Assembly: GCF_020882245.1 (NCBI RefSeq)
Contig: NC_083598.1
Location: forward strand, 38,663,858 to 38,727,857
Length of the DNA: 64,000 bases
Origin: Rhopalosiphum padi
Lineage: Eukaryota; Arthropoda; Insecta; Hemiptera; Aphididae
Direction of reading: 5' to 3'
This document shows positions 48,158 through 61,833 of the stretch, piece after piece. The notes beneath the pieces were generated by a model that searched no databases, was not told the DNA's origin, and worked only from the letters and a program-made list of their open reading frames with translations. The stretch's first letter is position 1, and each line of letters begins with the position of its first letter. A program made the position numbers and the translations under genes.

Positions 48158-49185
48158 ACATACGTCACATATTCACTTATATGCACAGATGAGATCATCA
48201 GATTGGATGACTGTAGACAACAACCAATAAAAAAATACGAAATATTATTATACATTTTATTTTATTGAAACAATGCTACGAAATGCACTCGTTTAATACG
48301 CATTATAGTTGTTATTATCAAAACTATTATCGGCTATTGCTGTACAGATGAATACTCGTATACGTCAATGGCCCACGTATGTGTATATACAAGTAGTGTA
48401 CTGTGTATATCACAGGGCGCGATCTGCAATTAACTGGACCATTTGACATGTACTGTTATTTAAACTAGTCACGTACACGGATCACGTCCGCGTGCACAAG
48501 AGTATACCTGTAACCCATTTCTCGTTGGGGCAAATACCTATTAAATCATAAACATGTCTTTGGAATTGCGAGGAATTTAAAAAATAAATTTTCTTGTTGA
48601 TCCTTCATGGTTCATCAAAATAACGAATGATGAACTGATGCAACATAACTAACAAAAAATGCATCTTATGAATTTCAGATAGGTACTCTCATCCAAAAAA
48701 ACACCTTTGTATCAAAAAATCGTGTGATGTTAGGCGGAGAGGTAAATCAGTAAATTAGATTTATCTTTATAATATTAAATATATATAAATATATATATAT
48801 ATACAGTTCTTCAAAGTCTATTGTGATCGTTTAACTTTTGAAGGACTTAGCCGTTTTTGATAACAGTTGAATAAATATATTCCTTGATGGCTTGATACTC
48901 GAAGAGTGTTTATAGATTTTTTCAGCTCCTATAGGTTGCTATAGGATAGCTCACACATTAATTTAATTTTGGCTTACAAAAATCGAATATTTAAAATTTT
49001 TTTTTGTTTATTTTAATAAATTAGCTATAGATTATTAATATTTTAATTAGTAGACATTTGGTATAAAATGATTTTAAAAAACACAATCTTAAAATCAAAT
49101 ACTCATGAACTAAATTATACAATGATTACTTTTAAGATTTGATTTATTAATTTTGGACGTATTTTTGTCGTAAACACATAAAGAC
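48158..49185. other. Intergenic region
   Basis: No gene seen. A G+C-richer patch at about 48410-48530 contains GTGCACGCGGACGTGATCCG (minus strand). The rest is AT-rich with a TA tract near 48778-48801. Confidence 0.45.
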
Positions 49186-49194
49186 AATTGGCAA

Positions 49195-49823
49195 AATGGG
49201 TACCCGAACATTGCGGCATACAAGGTAACGAAAAAGCAGATCTCGAAGCGTCAAACGCAGCCACTTCCAACCACACACCATTTTTAACATATACACATAC
49301 GAAGACAAAAAAAAACAAATCATACAAATTCTAAACCACCAACGGCATAAACAATGGACAAAACAGAATACCAAGTTAAACCAAATAAAAAATAACATTC
49401 AGCCATGGCATAACCCAGGATTTAAGAGAAAATATGAAACTATAATAAATAGATTACGAATAGGGCATACATTCATCATCCACAACTATCTCATGTCAAA
49501 CAAAAACCCTCCCATATGTGAAACATGTGGAGTGGACTACACAGTCAAGCACATAGTCACTGAATGCCAAACATATGAAAACCTGAGAATAAAACACCAA
49601 ATTTCATCACAAATTGGGGAAGCACTAGGTCCAGAACCACAATCATCCATCAACATCCTACGGTTCCTAAAAGAAGCACAACTATATAATCTAATTTAAG
49701 CCACAAAACCTAAATGTAAATATTGTATATAACATGTAACTTAATTACTTTCTGTAAATTAACTGTATATTAAACTAATGGCCCTTGCAGCCGATGTTTT
49801 AAGAGATCAATAAAAAAAAAAAA
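49195..49823 (+). mobile_element. 5'-truncated non-LTR retrotransposon (LINE) with poly-A tail
   Basis: Only the 3' end is present: the last part of an RNase H domain (KWVPEHCGIQGNEKADLEAS), a downstream CCHC-like region, a 3' UTR and an A-run at about 49812-49825. AATTGGCAA occurs at 49186-49194 and again directly after the A-run at 49824-49832, a likely target-site duplication. RNase H followed by a C-terminal Cys/His motif points to the I/Jockey-type LINEs. The insertion looks fairly young because the duplication is intact. Confidence 0.85.
49196..49699 (+). pseudogene. LINE ORF2 C-terminal fragment (RNase H end and Cys/His motif), frameshifted
   Basis: Frame one reads KWVPEHCGIQGNEKADLEAS and ends at TAA near 49336. 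From about 49300 the homologous text shifts by one base and continues to TAA at 49697-49699 through QPWHNPGFKRKYE, RLRIGHTFIIHNYLMSN, CETCGVDYTVKHIVTEC (C-X2-C-X8-H-X4-C) and YENLRIKHQ. The RLRIGHT...C..C...H..C order is typical of LINE polyprotein C-termini. The frameshift and the missing reverse transcriptase make it inactive. Confidence 0.85.
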
Positions 49824-49832
49824 AATTGGCAA

Positions 49833-52800
49833 TCTTAAGAATTTAATTTACGATTTAATTTACATCGGCTTTTAAGCATTCATTCAACGAATCTGTCTCC
49901 AGTATTTTGTGTTAAAATTTAAAATATGTTCTGAATTAATAAGTGGAAAATCTTAAAATGATTTATAGTAATTGTAGTGATATTCGTATTATATATTTTA
50001 ACCGTATTTTAACCGAAAAGCCAAAATGAAAACGATAGAGATATATAGATTGGTTTTAACCGGGGCAAACACAAGTAGTACACGTATAATGATAAATAAT
50101 AATATTATATAAGTAAAAAATGTTTTTGTATAACATTTCTGGGAGGTGTGGCTTAACTGGCAGGAAGGGGGCCTACTGTATACGGAGACTGCTATGTATG
50201 TTATACGGGATCACAAATTCACAACACAGTCAACAATGCTAATTGTTTACTTTACACTTATTCGGATACTATTTATGAATAGTTGTTTTAGAACAAGGCC
50301 TAGAACAGAATGTGACAACATATATATAGTACATACCCATTATAATAACAATGATTTATAAACAATTACTATAATAACCTAGAGACCGATGGGTTTTATA
50401 TCATTTTTTTTTAAACACATTCACAAATAATATAAAATACCTACAAGACCCATTCGTCACCGAAATAGTTGTTTAAGTATTTATCTAATTAATAAAATGA
50501 TTTTGTTTTTTTTATTATTCTAACTTTAACTCTTATTGTTTTCGAAACGGAAATTAAAACATATTTTCAAGGACTAAGATTACAGAATTTAACCACAATA
50601 CTTGCTACCTACAAAAAATAATAATAATAATAATAAATAATTAAATAATTTATGTACAAACATTTTTATTCTACAAAATCCAGGTATATTATAAATTACG
50701 TATACGTTATTATATAAAATACACAGCTATACCGACGCCTCTATAAGGACGTATTTTCATAAAAATTAAATCATTAATATTATAAATTCAATAAGTATAG
50801 AATATATAGAATACTATAAGTCTAATAGTCTATTTCCATACGGCCATTCGGCCATACAAAATGCGGGATGCAATTTTTAAGTGACAAAATGTATAGGGAT
50901 CTAAGTAGGTAGATTGATTTTATTGAAAATTAATAATATTTTATACTAGGATAGTAGGATATTACTTAAAAGTGCGTACCGTCCTGTCAATAATGTTAAG
51001 TCTAATTGATTACAATTGTAAATATCTAAATATCTAATTTAAACCAATAAACGAGTTAATAATATTGCTAACTAAAAAAAATATTATATTATATACTTAC
51101 TATAGCAAAGTGGTTTAATAATTACTAAATCTTTGCGTGATAGTGTTACGTAACATTCGCGATGTAGGGGTATGTAGATTGTACCTGTAATATTATATTA
51201 CTATATAATAATTTGTGCATAAACTATTATGTCTATATACTATACAATGAAAAATGATAATTGTATTACAAACAATTTATGTTTATATTCAAATGATTAT
51301 TTTAACGTATAAAATAAAACATAAATAGTTTGAATAATCAATTTTCAATTCTTATATAGGTACCTACGTACGAGCATATAGTATATAAAAATTTAAAAAT
51401 AATATTTTTTTTTTGTCTAGTAGCGTCTAGACACTGAGACACTGATACACTGATAAATAACACTATAAATATCTTGCACTACAAAAAGCCATTGAATTTA
51501 CATATTTCTAAACATAAATTATACATTGACTTGTATATTATGGTACAATATGACGCGGTTTGAAATTAAATATAAAAATAACACAGATTATAATACACCT
51601 TCAAATAATCCTCAGCCCTAAGCCCATAACTCAACTGCAACAAACAAATTACTAATATACATAAAAATAGCCAATATCTACCAAAAAATATAAAACAATA
51701 ATATTATCTAATCTAGTATTTTAATTTTAAGCGAATACCTCTATTCTCTGTACATTTTCTGGAATCTCCAATCACCGTTGCTACGCTACTGTCTACCGCA
51801 AATGTATATTTAATATAAAAATAAATACATAATAATAGGTATATATCATAAATCTTAATACACACACTCCTATATGTTTGATGTTGAATAGCGACGAGTC
51901 AAACCCTTCGATCGTATATTTTCTATACGAAACCATGTTTCTTTATGCGAATACACGTAAGCCGATGCTATTATCGCAGTTAAATTTTTACTAATTATTT
52001 CGTCAGGTCAGGTTGAATCTAACAGTTTGCGCGTCATCCACAACCTGATAACCTGTAACTGTATAAATTGCTCAATGCGAATTTACTAGAGTGCGATTGT
52101 CTCAGCCCTATAATGTCAAAGTTTTCTTTCAACGACGTAATAATATTATTGTTTATTAATGCATTCTCGAAATATACGTAAGTTTAGTTAAAATGACAAA
52201 ATAATTATGGTGACTTCTACAGACTAGATTATATCATGTGTTGGAATGCGACAAAAATACTATGAAAAAAATAAACACATCATAATGTGTCATAATATCA
52301 TGATGTGAAGGTACTACGCGTGTAAGCCTATAGAAAAAAGTAGTACAATAATAATATTTAAATATTTAATTCAGTATAAAGTCGGGTGTTTTATAAAAAT
52401 TTTTAATCGATTTTCAACCATCGTTGATCTTGTAACTGTATTTATATTTTATACTAATATTATACAGTTATGACACGCGATAATAAGTGAATGCTGCGGT
52501 GCAGGCAGTGTGACGTACGTAATGGCCTAGGCCTATATTTATTATAAATTATAATGTAGTGTTATAAGACTCGTAACGAGATAACTTTGAACGAGTGGTT
52601 ATGTGGTACCTGTAGAAGGACGTAGACTTTACTATGATACCTATACCATTGATTATACAATAATCAATGCCTATACATACCGACGCCCGGTTATAATTTT
52701 GGATTAATAAAAATATCATTTTATTTACAATTATTACATGCAGTAGCAGTGCTACACTGTGGCGGGGGAAGGGGAGGTGAGAAAGAAGATAAGTGCTACC

Positions 52801-55800
52801 ACTATATTTTGTTTTGTCTCAACCGTTTTTTGACATTACCTATAATATATATAATATATGTGTTTATAATACGACTTAAGATATTATTATTGTATATGTA
52901 TATGTATTATATTGATACAAATCGTGGTATATAATCAAGGTAATATTTAATATGATGAGAAATTAATTTTTAATAATCTACTATAGTCTATAATCTATAT
53001 TTGTATGTTTTGTAAATTTATGGAATGAGAAAATATGTTAATAACAATTAGAGGATAACGATACCGGCTGGAAAAAAATTCTGGTCTCTGCAAATAAACC
53101 ACCGTACTTGTAGGTAATTTATTTTACACGTTCAATGCACAATCATAATTTAATATTTCAAAAATTCTGACTTCTGTTACGTTGTTATCATTAATAATAA
53201 TTTGGTTATTAAATTTGAAAGTATTACAAAATCTTCAAAGATAATATTATGATAATAACAAATATATCATTATCGTTATGTCGACTTTATTATAGCTGAT
53301 GCGTTGTGTAACGCGAAGGAGCCACAGACCATAATATACGTATTGGTAATCGAATCGTATAACGTGTGTGAAAGCAATAAGGCATTTATTTTAAAGTATT
53401 AGGTATATTTGTTACGTCTTGAACGTCTACAGTTAGGGTCATAATAATACATAATGTAATTTTCGCTGAAAATATAAATGTAAAAATCTGCAGATAAATT
53501 TAAGTTATAAATATGTTATAGGATTTTTTAGTCTTCGAACAAACGCTCCAAATTAGTTATACTGAAAGAAAATAAATGCTTGCAAGTTGCAATCATCACG
53601 CGCTAGCCAATATAAATTATAACTAAAATTATTGATTTATTAATTTTATTATACTAGGTAATAAATACTTCAAAATATCTAATAACCATAATTTGGATTA
53701 TATCACAATAATTAATAAATAAATCGTACGTAATATATTTTTTTAAGTGTACCTAACCATAATCTTTATACAAGGTGGTTTACTTAATCCTCTACACTCA
53801 CTATTTCAAAATTATTTAACTATATAAAAAAAAAATTAAAACTGAAATAGTTAATGTAGGCACTTAAATGTATCACCTGGTATATTATATTGATGATATT
53901 TAATGCAATTCAAAGAACTGAATTTTAATTCATATAATATCTAAATAAAAAATGATAAATCTTCAAAATGAATATATTATGTGTACAATATTTAATAATT
54001 TATATGGTTTATACCTAAGTATAATGTATAAATTTAATTTAAACGAAATATTTTTAGCTGTCTAGTTTTACGTAATCTGTTTAATAAGATGAAATTCTCG
54101 ACTTAAATTGAGTTTAACAAATTCAATAGTTCACTTTCAGTACACAAATTAGGAAGCTACAAAATATACAAATAAAAACATACACAAAGTCCAGCATGTT
54201 GGTATTTTAACAAAATTTCCATAATTTTATAAGATTTAGATAGTGGATTACAACGCAGACACTTATTCATCGTAGAAACAGTTTCACCATGAGAAATATA
54301 ATAACACTTAACATAACAATAATGCCTAATCTTAAGATATAATACAATATATTATAAATATTGACGAATTTTTACTCAAAATAGATGGTACGAAATCTTA
54401 ATCTGTTGAATAATCGTAATAGTATTGACTGAGGCGTGAATTTGTAAAGTATTTAATTGTAAAAATTCATTTTTGACACAGATAAAATTGTATACTCGTA
54501 TATAACTGGAGACTGTATTATTTGTTAAAATGCATTTGATTTGTGTTAGCAAAAAAAAAATTACGCTCATCATGCACAAATGACAATATACATTATACTT
54601 ATTATGGTTTCATAAATTATTTATGGCTGTATTTTTATCCTCGAAGAAACTTTTATTTCCCACGTTAAATTATAAAACTGAAAATTTATGATTACGCAAC
54701 AATCAAAAGTGCCACTGATAATAGATCCATTTCACATGTGTAACTGCATTTCTTTAAAAATGTATTAACATTTGTTATACCTACACATTTTTCAAAATAA
54801 TTAATCGAAATTTACTTTATAATGTGAGCGCATTTAAGTCATACATGTATCCTTTACCAAGTGTATTAACAAGTTTAAGAAGTCTATAAAAAAAAGTATT
54901 ATACTTACATTATAGATATTATTGTATTGTAATATTAAATTTAAAAAAATATAAATCACTAAACTTCTAAAACGATATTCAGCGAAGTTAGGTTGATCAT
55001 TTTTTTATAATTTTTATTGGACAATTTAAAAATATAAATATCCATTAAGTATATCCGCGTCAAATTTCTAATTTTAAAAAGGCAATATATTACTTTTTAA
55101 GACTTCTATATACTGCCTCAAAAAGTGGCGTCCTTGTAATTAAAATATCAAGGAGACTTAAGTACCTAGCTAATACGTTATCACGTTGAGTTATGTTCGT
55201 ATGAATAATTTTCAAGCTAAAAGCCTATGAAAGAAAAAATGTAATACATTTTTTTAAGTATGTCTAAATGGCTAAATAATAATATTGTAAGAATTAACAA
55301 GAAATAATTAGCATATTTAACGAACTAAGTCAAACATTTTGAATGATAGGTGATTTCTGTAACTAATTATTTTGGACACTTGTTGATAATTTTACAAAAA
55401 AATAAATACTAAATACGCGTTGTACAGAACAGAAACTGACAAAGCTTTAAAATTTCATATTTTTCATATATTTTACATATATATATAAGTATATGTATTT
55501 CAATATAATACATCAATACGGTATCACTTATACCAGCTTCCACTTGTTGCATATTGCATATAATATGATCCTATTAAAGTAACATTTAAATCAATTTTCG
55601 AGTATATAGTTATATATGCTTTTGTCCGCATGGCAAAACGATCACAAACATACAATTAGCTAAGATTAGCGCTTTTAAGCTAAAAAATATTTTTAATCCG
55701 GACACGGCACAAATCTTAATATACCCATCATACTAATATTATATATATATACATTTTTAAACAAAATTATTAAAATATATTGTACTCTAACTCTATTGTT

Positions 55801-56996
55801 TTACTCAAAAACCAATGTTAGTCGTCTGGTGTCGTCTGTCTTAGGTCATCCTATTACTATTTCTTAATAACATTACATGACATCAGACTATCGGTGTTCC
55901 ATAAACTCAAGAAATAACTTGGTCGTAGACGTCATATGATCGAATAAATAAATATGACACATATATATATATTCACGGTTATTCGAAATGATAATTGTTA
56001 TAGGTATATGTATATAATATCTCTCTCTCTCTATATATATATATGACTTGATATACGTATACTCATTCCTGACGTTATTATAAAGTTGAACCGGTATTTT
56101 AAGACAGTAATTACACCTAATGCATATACTGAAATTTGATATCAAATGGAAAAAAATTGCAACTCCGATTATTAAGCATTAACCAAATAGTTTAAAATAT
56201 ATGACGTATGGACGGATATGCGAATATGGCCGTAGGTATACAATACGAATATTTAAGAAATCACAGTAATTGTGTAATTCGTACAAAGCTAAAAATAATT
56301 ATTGATACATAGATAGTAACTCATTCGAAATAATATATGTATTAATAATAACAACAATATATATATATATAATATATATAAATAGAGTAAGATTATACAT
56401 AATTATACCGTAAGGTAAAATAATATAATAATTATAAAAATGTGTTCTTATAATATCTATAGTCATATAATATTCATTATATTATGCTCTTCTTGGTAAC
56501 TTATCTACCTATTACCTTTTTTAAGACACAACGTTATTGCCTATTTGCATACATTATGCAAATACATACACATATTATTGTATTATATAACCAATAAATT
56601 ATTTTAAATAACCTACATTTGCATGAAATTTATTTAATATTAAAAAAAATAATAAAATTTGTATAAATAACTGTACGAGTATAATTTATATATTTAGGCA
56701 CTATACTATTTGATTTTTTTTTTGATTTTTTTTTTTTTAATGAAACGATTTACTCCCGAAAAGATCTATCCTTTATTTCCACTCGTCATTTTTAAACAGA
56801 CTGTGTCGACTTTTCTTATAAAAACGCTAGTTTTCAATTTTTTGCATATTATCGTATAATATTAGCAGGACAAATCTAAGCCCTTCACGCAGACTTCAAA
56901 CAGTTCAAACTTCTCACAGTTAAAATCTATTTACAAAATCAATCTACCAACTTGTTTAACCTACTAAGACATGCAAAAAGTACGTAATATTTCAAA
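49833..56996. other. Gene-poor AT-rich region
   Basis: No supported gene. A compound (CT)6(AT)6 microsatellite lies at 56021-56043. Small G+C-richer patches at about 51980-52110 and 52490-52620 (with the palindrome GGCCTAGGCC) show no ORF or splice pattern. A 61-codon frame from 52749 begins in a purine-rich run and is probably chance. Confidence 0.45.
56021..56043. repeat. Compound (CT)n(AT)n microsatellite
   Basis: Six CT units run directly into AT units. Confidence 0.85.
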
Positions 56997-57056
56997 CTAA
57001 GTGACAAGGTCCGTTTGCTCAAGCGTGGACGTCCCCGTGATGCTCTCGCTTAATCG
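56997..57056 (-). CDS. Candidate terminal exon, minus strand
   Basis: The acceptor TTTTTTTATTTTTTTGTTAAG on the minus strand has an excellent pyrimidine tract. After it, 19 codons are open (RLSESITGTSTLEQTDLVT) to TAG at 56999-56997. The 60-base block is G+C-rich within AT-rich DNA, and the 130 bases downstream on the same strand also stay above background, as a 3' UTR might. The opposite strand offers a competing reading (KVRLLKRGRPRDALA then stop). No family was recognised and no upstream exon was found. Confidence 0.25.
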   Translation of the reverse strand, partial: RLSESITGTSTLEQTDLVT

Positions 57057-60000
57057 CTTAACAAAAAAATAAAAAAATATATATTTATTATTATCTATTA
57101 TATCCTATACTTATCATATATTTTACATATCTATGAACATTTTTGGAAATAATTTCATTATCATAGATGATTGTCAGGAAAACTTTATAATAATAATAAT
57201 AAAAAAAATAATGAAGTGAGAAAAATGTTAAGTATCTAACATGCTGACCATTCGTTCGAATGTGTTAGCTATAACTATTATCATAATCTTTTTTTTTCAA
57301 ATCTTGCTTATTGGTCACACAACAAGATCTTGCGTACTATTATTAATTTATGTAATGTGTAGATAAAATGTATATACGTATATACGTATATACGTACAGT
57401 AGTTTCCGCGTTTGCACGTAATTTTCCTGTTCAGCCAATGGCATACCTAGTTTCATATTATACTTAATTTTTATTTGTCGTACCTACGGCTTTATACGTC
57501 ATGTAGAGGTACGCGATTTAACTTACTGATCTAAAAACCTCGATAGAAAACAAGGAAATCAAAAGGAGGATATCTTTTCGGATTTAATATTAATATATAT
57601 TATATTATGATTATTATATATAATATATTTTTATTGTTAATATATATATGTACAATGTACATGTATATAAAGCTCTTTTAACAGTTTTCTTAATAAATTA
57701 AAATTCCTTTCATTTGTTTACCTTACTAGCAGTTTATCTTGTAAAATGTTATAATTTTTTCCATTCATAAGACAATTTATTATTTTATTATATCACCTTG
57801 GGTATTTACTGCTAAGTAATATTTTTTTTATTACGTAGGTAGCTTATAATCATATTTTCTTATACTAGCAACAACTATTAAAAGTATACGAGTTAATTAT
57901 TTTAAAAAAATAATTAAGTTATAATAATAATAAAATTGAGAATGATAATTTTTTACACGAAATTGAACAATCAAGCTTATGTTTACATTGAAAAAACAAC
58001 AAATAATATAATGTACGTAAATTATAACATCAAAACATTAATATAATTATTATTTGTTATTATTTAAAATGCTACTGTAGTACATCGAATGGTTATTAAC
58101 ATACAATTATCAAAAGAATAAAAATAGATTACAAGAATAAAAAATATATGATTAATTACTAATGAGAGATATTATTAAAAATAAGCCCATGTTGTTTTAG
58201 TTCATATAAATTGATTTTCTGTATACAATGTAAAAAAAGGTTAAACTACAGAGGGCTTAATTAAGTACGAGTAGAATCATTTTATTTTAATTTCACAACA
58301 TTAACTTTATAGTGACGTAGGAAAATTGTATTATTTCATCACGATCTAATGGAAATATTCTTATCGATTTATTTTGAATTTTAATTTATTGGAAACTGAT
58401 AGAATCATAACTGACTAGAAAAACTGCAGTATTATAATACAGAAATATAATTTTCAAAAACAAGTGATAATAGGGTTAAATAATATATTCCAATGTACGT
58501 ACTACAAAGTACACAGTCGGGTGGAGAACAATTAATCAATATATATAATATGTATACATAATATATAAATGCGTATAATATGACTATACGAGTATCTACA
58601 TAACTTTAGAAAGACTTTACAAAAAAAATAATAAACTAAAATATTTTAAACAGCATTGACTCTGATATAGAAAACTATTACTTTCATAAATTTTTAAATA
58701 ATTGTTCATACATTAAAATAGTGTACAGTAATACAGTATTGTAAAATACAATTGACAACAATAACCACCAAACATATAAATTCATTTTTGAGTCTACATA
58801 TATTTTTATTGTAGGTACATCAATATAATATTATATAATATCATAATTAATAACACTTAAATTTGCTGTTCTTCAATTATTGTACAGAATTATATTTTAT
58901 AACAAATTTGAAATTACACACACTTAAATAATTACTTTCATAAAGTGAAGTGCACTATCTAAAATAAAGTAAATATTTGAAAATGAGTTTTTCTTATTTT
59001 TGAATTTATTTGCTTGTTACTAACACAAAACAATAATAAACATATATTTATTTCTAAATCAATTTTTAGTTTATACCATATTTAATAAAATTAGTATATA
59101 GATATATGTACCGTGAACCTATTAAATTTATTAAATATTTCTTAGAATATTATTTTAACCGTAACATATTTCTATGATATAAGTGGTGTAGTAATTTACT
59201 TTTTTTTATCCTATTACTGATTAGGACGAATAGGTAATAAAAATATATTACAAAATTTCAATTTAGAAAGTTAACTAGATCAAAAATAGTTTGTCTCACT
59301 TACACTTAAAAATTAAGACATTATATGGTCTGTAACTCATTATTATTGAGTTAAAAATTTAACTACGTAAACGCAATCGAATTCTATAATTAACCAAGCA
59401 AATAAATATCAAGAAAAACAATATGACATGTCATTTTTATAATAAGCTATAGCCTATAAGAGGGGTCTGGGTGCAAACATATGCTGCGTTTTTTTCAAGG
59501 ATAAAATACTTAATGTTTACACTTATTTAACTAGTATAACTCATAAGGTGATATTTTGATACGCACTTTATACCAAAAACTAATTTTAAGGTTCAAATTC
59601 TAAAATCCAAATTATATTTAATTTTATTTTAAAAAATAAAAAAAACGATGTAGTGTAAGCCGATAAACAATAATCTGAATGGTAATCTTTAACTTTTAAA
59701 AAAGTTCAGTTATTTACTGCACTTCAGTTTAAGAGTACAAAACTGCTCGGTATACATTACAAAATAAAATAAATATTTTAGAGTAGATATAATTTTCGAT
59801 AGTTCGATATTGTCAAATGTACCCAAGCAGAGAACATTGCTTTTAATTAGAATTTTTATTTTTCAATATTTGTAAGTATTATGCTATAGGTACCTGCTGC
59901 ATGTAAAAAACCTAAACTATTAATACATTTGTTTGCTATAATTAAAACATAATTATTGTTATGTTTATTCAAAAGTATTTACTAGTATAACTACTTATCA

Positions 60001-60829
60001 TATACATTTATATTTTCGTTTAACATTAAACATAATATAGACAATATTGTACTTCGTTGTTTTATTTAAAATTAATTATAAGGAAATTTAAATATTAATA
60101 ATTAATAATTATTGTTGACTGTTAACTATGTACTTGGGAATAACTACTTATCGTCATTATCATTAAACTCAACATATAATATATGTAGTATTATTATGAC
60201 GTAAAACGAATACATGTTAAAATATACAATATATTACGTATTATTAAAATGAAGTAAATCAGAAAAATATCTATTTAACAACTATTAATTGCGGTAATCG
60301 TGGTACTTATGTTCAAATTTTACCGGAAAACTAAAGACACGTAACCTCACGTATAAAGTTATCAAAACTATAACTACTTATACATAGTTAGACTTTGGGG
60401 ACGCTATAAAGTGTAGGTAGGTATTCTTATAAGAATCCGTCAGTAATAATCTGCACTGCAATTTCTAAAAATGGTATGGTCGACTGGGAAGATTGGAAGA
60501 GTATATAATTAATTTCTATATGGTGTGGTTTACTGAAAAACCATGTACGGAGGGGACAAAAAAATAATATTATCATACAATATTCTAATAACTCGGTATC
60601 CGGCGATTTGCACTATAAATTATATTGAATAAATATACTACTAAAATGACGGTTAGCTAAAATCCACAAACACTGAGTACTGACGTGAAAATGAAATCGG
60701 CACGTGTGAGAAAGTCGTAATACGCACGACAATGGATCGAATCGATCTATAAGTTATAAACAATAAATTGGTTGACAATAAAAAAACACCATAATTTCAT
60801 ATCATAGTATAATAATTAATAATACATTA
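57057..60829. other. Gene-poor AT-rich region
   Basis: No gene seen. There is a short tandem repeat of TATACGTA units at 57370-57397. Otherwise background sequence. Confidence 0.5.
57370..57397. repeat. Octamer tandem repeat (TATACGTA)n
   Basis: About three and a half units of GTATATAC/TATACGTA, self-complementary. Confidence 0.75.
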
Positions 60830-61450
60830 TACAGTGCGATTCACCAAAGTATGCTCACTCTATTTTTTTCATTTAATAATGTATTTATTCAAATTCCAAT
60901 TTTTAATTTTTAACCATATTTTCAAATCTTTAAGATTTTTTTATACTACTTAATCCTTGTCCTGTGGCGGAACAAACTTCTGTTTTTCAAATAAGAACCC
61001 CCTTTTTTGAAAATGTTGATGTAACTACTTAACTCCAAAATTGTAGGAGTACTTTTTCAGCTAGTTATTAAAATGTTTATACTGAAAATAATATTACAAT
61101 CCTCAAAAATGGTTTGACAAAAGTAAAAAATGTTAAAACAAATTTAACATTGGATCTAGACATCTAGTGTTTCTTATACTTAAACCATTTTTACAAATTA
61201 TAAATATTATAATTACTAAAATTGTATATAATATATAAATTCACATCTTCCAAACCCAATATCACCATGGATCTAAATATTATCCTTAAAAATACAAAGT
61301 TGAATAACTTAAACGTTTCTGGTAAGAATTATAATTTTAATACATTAACATATACAAAAAAATTATTAGCTAAATAATTTACAATAAAACAAAGGGGATT
61401 CTCATTTGAAAAATAGTAATTTGTATCTCCACAGGAGACAGGACACATCC
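60830..61450 (+). repeat. Copy of the 500-600 bp dispersed repeat with internal inverted arms
   Basis: It starts TACAGTGCGATTCACCAAAG, a transposon-like terminus whose reversed relative (GGTGAATCACGCTGTA) lies near 45888-45903. The block CCTTGTCCTGTGG...TTCAAATAAGAACCCC at about 60955-61015 is inverted at about 61390-61445 (GGGGATTCTCATTTGAA...CCACAGGAGACAGGAC). The middle matches the repeats at 39750 and, reversed, 32740. Confidence 0.6.
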
Positions 61451-61810
61451 CAAGTAATACTAACATCTAAAGACATTGAAAATGTAGTCTTGATGTATAT
61501 TTAAAAATACAAAACAATCAGATTATGAATATCTGCATTGTTGAAGGAAAAATGAATGTAAACATGCTTGATGTATCAGTTAAACATCCTACATTTAAGT
61601 AATACCATCGCCGTCATACAAAACGCAATCGTTGAGCACACAGGACTTTGAGCAATAATAATATTATAATATTGTACCTATAATATGTATATTATGAAAT
61701 AACAAAGTACGAATATCACACACTCACACGCACGTGCGTGATATAGGTAGCAATGGCATAAACGTCGTAACACATTTGCACTCAAACACATACGACACAC
61801 AAGTATACCC

Positions 61811-61833
61811 GCATACACACACGCACGCGCGCA
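61811..61833. repeat. 23-bp strictly alternating purine-pyrimidine tract
   Basis: A strict R-Y alternation beginning GCATACACACACGCACGCGC lies in a region rich in CA and CG dinucleotides (61720-61860). Such tracts can adopt Z-DNA. No coding evidence supports the 91-codon minus-strand frame across it. Confidence 0.6.

Noticed and set aside
49115..49398. Two minus-strand frames of 70 and 83 codons
   Set aside because: They are antisense shadows of the LINE RNase H region on the plus strand.
58945..58968. TGCACTATCT resembles part of miR-277
   Set aside because: Only about ten bases match and no hairpin partner is present.
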